From assembly GCA_014238945.1 (NCBI GenBank), contig JABAAB010000046.1:1-64000 (forward strand): DNA of 64,000 bases, given 5' to 3'. This stretch comes from Lysobacterales bacterium. Lineage in GTDB: Bacteria > Pseudomonadota > Gammaproteobacteria > Xanthomonadales > SZUA-36. The first letter of the stretch is position 1, and each line of letters begins with the position of its first letter. Of this stretch, positions 60,311 to 64,000 are shown one piece after another. The position numbers and the translations under genes are program-made. The notes under the pieces were generated by a model. That model worked only from the letters and a program-made list of their open reading frames with translations, did not search any database and was not told the DNA's origin.

Positions 60311-61417
60311 ATGAATAAATATAAAAACCCACGAATATCCCTGTCCCTGATGCGTTTCTTGCCTATGACGCTGTTGCTGTGGACCAGCGTGACATTCGCT
60401 GCGGAACCCGATGAGGGCAACGACGATGGTAAAGACAAACCACCCAAGCTATTCAGCGACAGCAGCGAAATGCAGGTTACGCTTTCAGGCCCCTGGCGCA
60501 CGATCCAGAAAAGGATCGAACAGGACGCCCACTACCCGGCACAGCTGACCTACACGGGTGCTGATGGCGCTGCCCACACCATCGATGTGGAAGTATCTCC
60601 CAGGGGCATTTCAAGACGATTCCGGGTCTGCAATTTTCCACCATTAAAGATACATTTCGACAAGAAAAAAATGAAAGGAACCGAGTTCCGTGGCAACAAG
60701 TCACTGAAACTGGTGACCTACTGTCAGACCAACACCAAGTATGAGCAGTACTACATCAAGGAATTCCTCGCCTACCGAATTTACAACCTGATCACCGAAT
60801 ACAGTTACCGCGTCAGACCCCTGTTTATCGAATACCGGGACAGCGAGAACAGCCGCTTGAAACCGATATCCCGGTTCAGTTTCCTGATCGAGGACATCGA
60901 CGATGTGGCCAAGCGCAATGACCTTGAAGAATTAAAGGTACCCAGGGTACCGGCAAAACAACTGGACAATGTGGAAACCAGCAAATACGCACTGTTTCAA
61001 TACCTGGTCGGAAACCTCGACTGGGCGGCTACCGGGGGACCGGATAAAGACAAGTGCTGCCACAACTCACGGCTGATAGGGACCGGAGATGACGATGTTC
61101 CAAAATACGTAATCCCATACGACTTTGATTCGACCGGTTTGGTTAACGCCCACTATGCCGCGCCTCCCGAAAAGCTCAAAGTTCGTAGCGTACGTCAGCG
61201 TTTGTACCGGGGTTTCTGTAGCCACAATGACACTTTGCCGGCGACTGTTGAACTGTACAGGCAAAACAGGTCAGCCATCATGGCACTGTTTGACGACAAC
61301 CGGCGAATTTCTGACAAAAACCGCAAGCGCTCCAAGGATTACGTCGAAGATTTTTTTAAAGTACTCGATGACCCGAGACGATTCGAACGCGAAATTACCG
61401 GCAAGTGCCGGGGATAA
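60311..61417 (+). CDS. Secreted CotH-kinase-like protein (tentative)
   Basis: A 368-residue protein with a signal peptide (FLPMTLLLWTSVTFAA). Seen: a beta-rich segment with IDVEVSPRGISRRFRVCNFP, then FLIEDIDDVAKRN, ALFQYLVGNLDWAA, a Cys pair KCCHNS, and PYDFDSTGLVNAHYAAP. The GNLDW-HN-YDFD series resembles the catalytic and metal-binding motifs of CotH-type atypical kinases, but I cannot confirm the relation. Orthologs are usually called hypothetical. The 3' end overlaps the convergent phosphatase by 23 bp. Confidence 0.7.
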   Translation: MNKYKNPRISLSLMRFLPMTLLLWTSVTFAAEPDEGNDDGKDKPPKLFSDSSEMQVTLSGPWRTIQKRIEQDAHYPAQLTYTGADGAAHTIDVEVSPRGISRRFRVCNFPPLKIHFDKKKMKGTEFRGNKSLKLVTYCQTNTKYEQYYIKEFLAYRIYNLITEYSYRVRPLFIEYRDSENSRLKPISRFSFLIEDIDDVAKRNDLEELKVPRVPAKQLDNVETSKYALFQYLVGNLDWAATGGPDKDKCCHNSRLIGTGDDDVPKYVIPYDFDSTGLVNAHYAAPPEKLKVRSVRQRLYRGFCSHNDTLPATVELYRQNRSAIMALFDDNRRISDKNRKRSKDYVEDFFKVLDDPRRFEREITGKCRG

Positions 61418-62618
61418 CTTCAGCCAGGCCGGTTTCCGTACCAGCGGGATCTGAGGGTGCCTCTGCTTCTGGCTCCGCCGGCGGTGGTGCCAGCATGCGG
61501 GCCAGACGCGCTTTGAGCTGTCCGTTGTTTGAGTCCGCCTCTATCACAGCACGTAAATAGGCTTCCCTGCCTTCATTGTCCGAGTGTAACGGAATCCTCT
61601 GGTCGCCATAAATAGCCACCAGGCCTCCGGCTGTAATTTCCAGCACACCCTTGTGTGACCCGTAGTGTGCGGCAATGCCGGTGTCATTGACGACAACGCG
61701 CTGGTCAAAACGGGGCCAGACTACGCCACCGGTAGGAGAGTGGCCAACCACCATGTGTTTAATTCCATATCGATTAAGGATATTGTCCAGCGTCTGGATG
61801 TAGATCTCATCATCCTCGGATTCCTGGGCCAGGCCACGGTACCAGACCGGTCCCAGCGGGTCGTCAATGATGGTGGTGACGGCGGGGTTGTAATTTTTCA
61901 TGGCTTTCATGACCTGCCCGGTCATTTCTTCAAGACTGAACTTGCAGTACTTGCTGCTGATTCCTCCATGTAGAAAGATACTGTCATTTACCCTGATGGC
62001 GACCTGGTTGTCACTCACCCACCCACCATATTCCCCGTTGAGGGCCCAGGCCTGGCGGTGCTCCACCCACCCCAATGGGACCCTTTGTTCCCATTCCTTG
62101 CGGTAGGTATCCTGATCCAGTGTGGCAAATGCCTCAGCGTCCCTGGATTCCATCCACTCGAGTTGGTGCTGCCACTGTAGTTCCTGGTATCGGGCGGAAT
62201 TTTTTGTCCTGAATGCATCGAATTCTCCCTTTGAGACATAGCGGAGATCACCGATCACGTTCATGGTCTCGTGGTTGCCAATCAGCAAGTGAATATAACC
62301 ACCCTTTTTCTTTGCCTGCTTTTTCAGTTGCAACAGGTGATCGATGATCTTGCGGCTATCGGCACCCCGGTCGGTGATGTCACCGGTCTGTACCAGGTGC
62401 GTTTTGCCCCCGCCCCATCTTTGCTTGTGGTCAACCAGGCCTGCCGAACGCATCACATTGATGTATTGCCCGTAGTCACCGTGCAGGTCACCAATAGCGA
62501 CAACCCGCTCCACACCGGTCCAGTGGTGGTCATTGATTTTTTTTGCCTTTGCCTGTGTACAGGGAGGCACCAGCAAAAAAACCATGGTCAAAAACAAGAT
62601 TTTCAATTTCATTTTCAA
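61395..62618 (-). CDS. Shewanella-like metallophosphatase, secreted
   Basis: A 407-residue calcineurin-like phosphoesterase with a signal peptide (ILFLTMVFLLVPPCTQA). The metal motifs are GDLHGDYGQY, GDITDRGADS, GNHETMNVIGDL (about residues 45-125), and VVGHSPTGGV with a downstream His. The spacing and the GNHExMN motif fit the Shewanella-like (SLP) phosphatase group. A Pro/Glu/Ala-rich C-terminal tail follows. Substrate unknown; the protein is probably periplasmic. Confidence 0.88.
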   Translation of the reverse strand: MKMKLKILFLTMVFLLVPPCTQAKAKKINDHHWTGVERVVAIGDLHGDYGQYINVMRSAGLVDHKQRWGGGKTHLVQTGDITDRGADSRKIIDHLLQLKKQAKKKGGYIHLLIGNHETMNVIGDLRYVSKGEFDAFRTKNSARYQELQWQHQLEWMESRDAEAFATLDQDTYRKEWEQRVPLGWVEHRQAWALNGEYGGWVSDNQVAIRVNDSIFLHGGISSKYCKFSLEEMTGQVMKAMKNYNPAVTTIIDDPLGPVWYRGLAQESEDDEIYIQTLDNILNRYGIKHMVVGHSPTGGVVWPRFDQRVVVNDTGIAAHYGSHKGVLEITAGGLVAIYGDQRIPLHSDNEGREAYLRAVIEADSNNGQLKARLARMLAPPPAEPEAEAPSDPAGTETGLAEVIPGTCR

Positions 62619-62758
62619 ACCTATTCCTGTTTCCTAATCGAAGATTCCCGTATCTTTCTGCTGTGCCTTCCGACGTTCTATTTCCCGTGGGCTCTGACGC
62701 ATATAGGTTTTGGCATCGGTACCGCCCCCGTAGTTCAATTCCCACAGGATCAGGACGA

Positions 62759-64000
62759 TTACCCCACGCCAATCACCGAACCGTCCGGCAGTAACTCCAC
62801 CTGCTCCGCCATTGGTTTTTTGGGCAGACCCGGCATACGCATGATATTACCGGTCAAAATCACCAGGAAGCCGGCGCCTGCGCTGACCTGGATATTCCTG
62901 ACCGTAACCTGGAAGTCCCGTGGACGCCCGTGCAGGGTCGGATCATCGGACAGCGAACTGGGCGCCTTGGCGATACAGATCGGCAAATTACCCAGACCCA
63001 GTTCCATGATGGTTTTCATGTCCTTTTCAGCATCTTTGCTAAAGGCAACATCGTTGGCGCCATACATCTCCTTGCAAACCTTGTAGACCTTGTCAAACAA
63101 GGTGTCGGTCAGTTCGTACAAGGGGGCAAAGGGTTCATTCTGATCAACGGATTTCATCACCGCCCTTGCCAGGTCCTGCGCGCCCTTGCCTCCTTCGGCG
63201 AAATGCCGGGTTTCAGCATAGGAAACGCCATGGGCTTCGACCCGTTCCCTGATGACACGGATTTCCTCATCGGTGTCAGCCAGAAAGCGGTTAACCGCGA
63301 CCACCGGGTGTTTGTTGAACTTGGCCACGCTTTCTATGTGCTTGTCCAGATTCTCCAACCCACCACGCGTGGCCTCCACATCTGGCTGGTCCAACTCATT
63401 CTTGTTTTTGCCACCATGCAGTTTGAGGGCCCGCACCGTGGTGACCAGAACCACGGCGTCCGGGTCAAGACCGGCTGAGCGGCACTTGATGTCAAAAAAC
63501 TTCTCCGCACCCAGGTCAAAGCCGAAGCCCGCTTCGGTCACCGTCCAGTCCGCGTAATGCATGGCCATACGGGTAGCAAACACACTGTTGCAACCATGTG
63601 CAATATTGGCGAACGGCCCACCGTGCATAAACGCCGGTGTACCCTCAAGTGTCTGTACCAGGTTGGGATGGACCGCATCACGTAACAGCGCCATCATGGC
63701 ACCGGTGATATTCAACGCCTCGAGGTAGACCGGCTCGCCTTTCCAGGTAATACCGATCAGGATGTTGTTCAGACGGCGGCGAAGATCGTCAATATCATTG
63801 GACAGGCAAAGTATGGCCATGATTTCCGAGGCCGCCGTGATATCAAACCCACCCTCACGGGGTATGCCCTGCATCTTGCCACCGAGACCGATGACGATCT
63901 TGCGCAGACTGCGGTCATTCATATCCATCACCCGGCGCCAGATCACCCTGCGCGGGTCAAGCCCCAGCTTGTTGCCCTGGAATATGTGGTTGTCCAGTGA
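62759..64000 (-). CDS. fhs: Formate-tetrahydrofolate ligase, C-terminal part (cut by window edge)
   Basis: The last 413 codons of Fhs, which makes 10-formyl-THF from formate, ATP and THF. Seen: the continuation LDPRRVIWRRVMDMNDRSLR, GGFDITAASEIMAILC, GGPFANIAHGCNS, EAGFGFDLGAEKFFD, VTTVRALKLHGG and the C-terminal MPGLPKKP. The frame stays open to the right edge, so the N-terminal P-loop is outside. It stands 140 bp from the phosphatase gene on the same strand. Confidence 0.96.
   Translation of the reverse strand, partial: SLDNHIFQGNKLGLDPRRVIWRRVMDMNDRSLRKIVIGLGGKMQGIPREGGFDITAASEIMAILCLSNDIDDLRRRLNNILIGITWKGEPVYLEALNITGAMMALLRDAVHPNLVQTLEGTPAFMHGGPFANIAHGCNSVFATRMAMHYADWTVTEAGFGFDLGAEKFFDIKCRSAGLDPDAVVLVTTVRALKLHGGKNKNELDQPDVEATRGGLENLDKHIESVAKFNKHPVVAVNRFLADTDEEIRVIRERVEAHGVSYAETRHFAEGGKGAQDLARAVMKSVDQNEPFAPLYELTDTLFDKVYKVCKEMYGANDVAFSKDAEKDMKTIMELGLGNLPICIAKAPSSLSDDPTLHGRPRDFQVTVRNIQVSAGAGFLVILTGNIMRMPGLPKKPMAEQVELLPDGSVIGVG

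Overview
The window reads as a chromosomal segment of a gammaproteobacterium outside the Enterobacterales. Evidence is the gene order, in blocks shared by Pseudomonadales- and Chromatiales-type genomes: lolB-ispE-tRNA(Gln)-prs-rplY-pth-ychF opposite hemA-prfA; tRNA(Tyr)-tRNA(Gly)-tRNA(Thr)-tuf; miaB-ybeZ-ybeY-corC; ftsH-folP-glmM with rlmE and yhbY; surE-pcm-yqaA-nlpD-rpoS; petABC-sspA-sspB; metG with apbC and dcd; and rsxABCDGE-nth. No rRNA genes, phage, transposase or CRISPR array were seen. Base composition looks even by eye, and most genes are packed with ATGA or few-base junctions.

Layout. 1-7400 (minus): start of tuf, three tRNAs with a clear sigma-70 promoter, ychF, pth, rplY, an inserted TPR gene, prs, tRNA-Gln, ispE, lolB, then a large TPR lipoprotein to 9126. 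9282-12243 (plus): hemA, prfA, a secreted histidine phosphatase. 12266-17391 (minus): DUF4105 protein, corC, ybeY, ybeZ, miaB. 17514-21321 (plus): sirtuin lacking zinc cysteines, tdh-kbl, an iodotyrosine-deiodinase-like flavoprotein. 21366-26283 (minus): glmM, folP, ftsH (with its own terminator), rlmE. 26383-27068 (plus): yhbY and a Mth938-like protein. 27081-31092 (minus): rpoS, nlpD, yqaA, pcm, surE. 31208-32058 (plus): Smr protein and DUF3301 protein. 32132-35804 (minus): sspB, sspA and the cytochrome bc1 complex. 36060-37208: DegS-like protease. 37219-41566: GST, a TolB-like/TPR protein and an amidohydrolase broken by one in-frame TAG. 41750-44083 (minus): dcd, apbC, peroxiredoxin. 44282-52025 (plus): metG, rsxABCDGE, nth. 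52289-54990 (plus): hvfABCD. 55032-64000: TraB/GumN protein, rnt, purE-purK-hyuB, a Trm112-like protein, a CotH-like secreted protein, a Shewanella-like phosphatase and the 3' part of fhs.

The most notable locus is 52289-54990, a four-gene HvfABCD-type cluster: a secreted Cys-rich repeat precursor, a DUF692 (MNIO) iron enzyme, a DUF2063 partner and a DoxX-like membrane protein. Related clusters make post-translationally modified, copper-binding peptides. Here the usual EGKCG core is mostly replaced by six nearly identical EGSCG units encoded by a 27-bp tandem repeat, and the operon is preceded by an unusual long hairpin leader. The rest of the window is mainly housekeeping: translation and tRNA metabolism, envelope and peptidoglycan precursors, respiration (bc1 and Rsx), purine and folate metabolism, and stationary-phase or stress functions (rpoS, pcm, surE, sspAB, degS).
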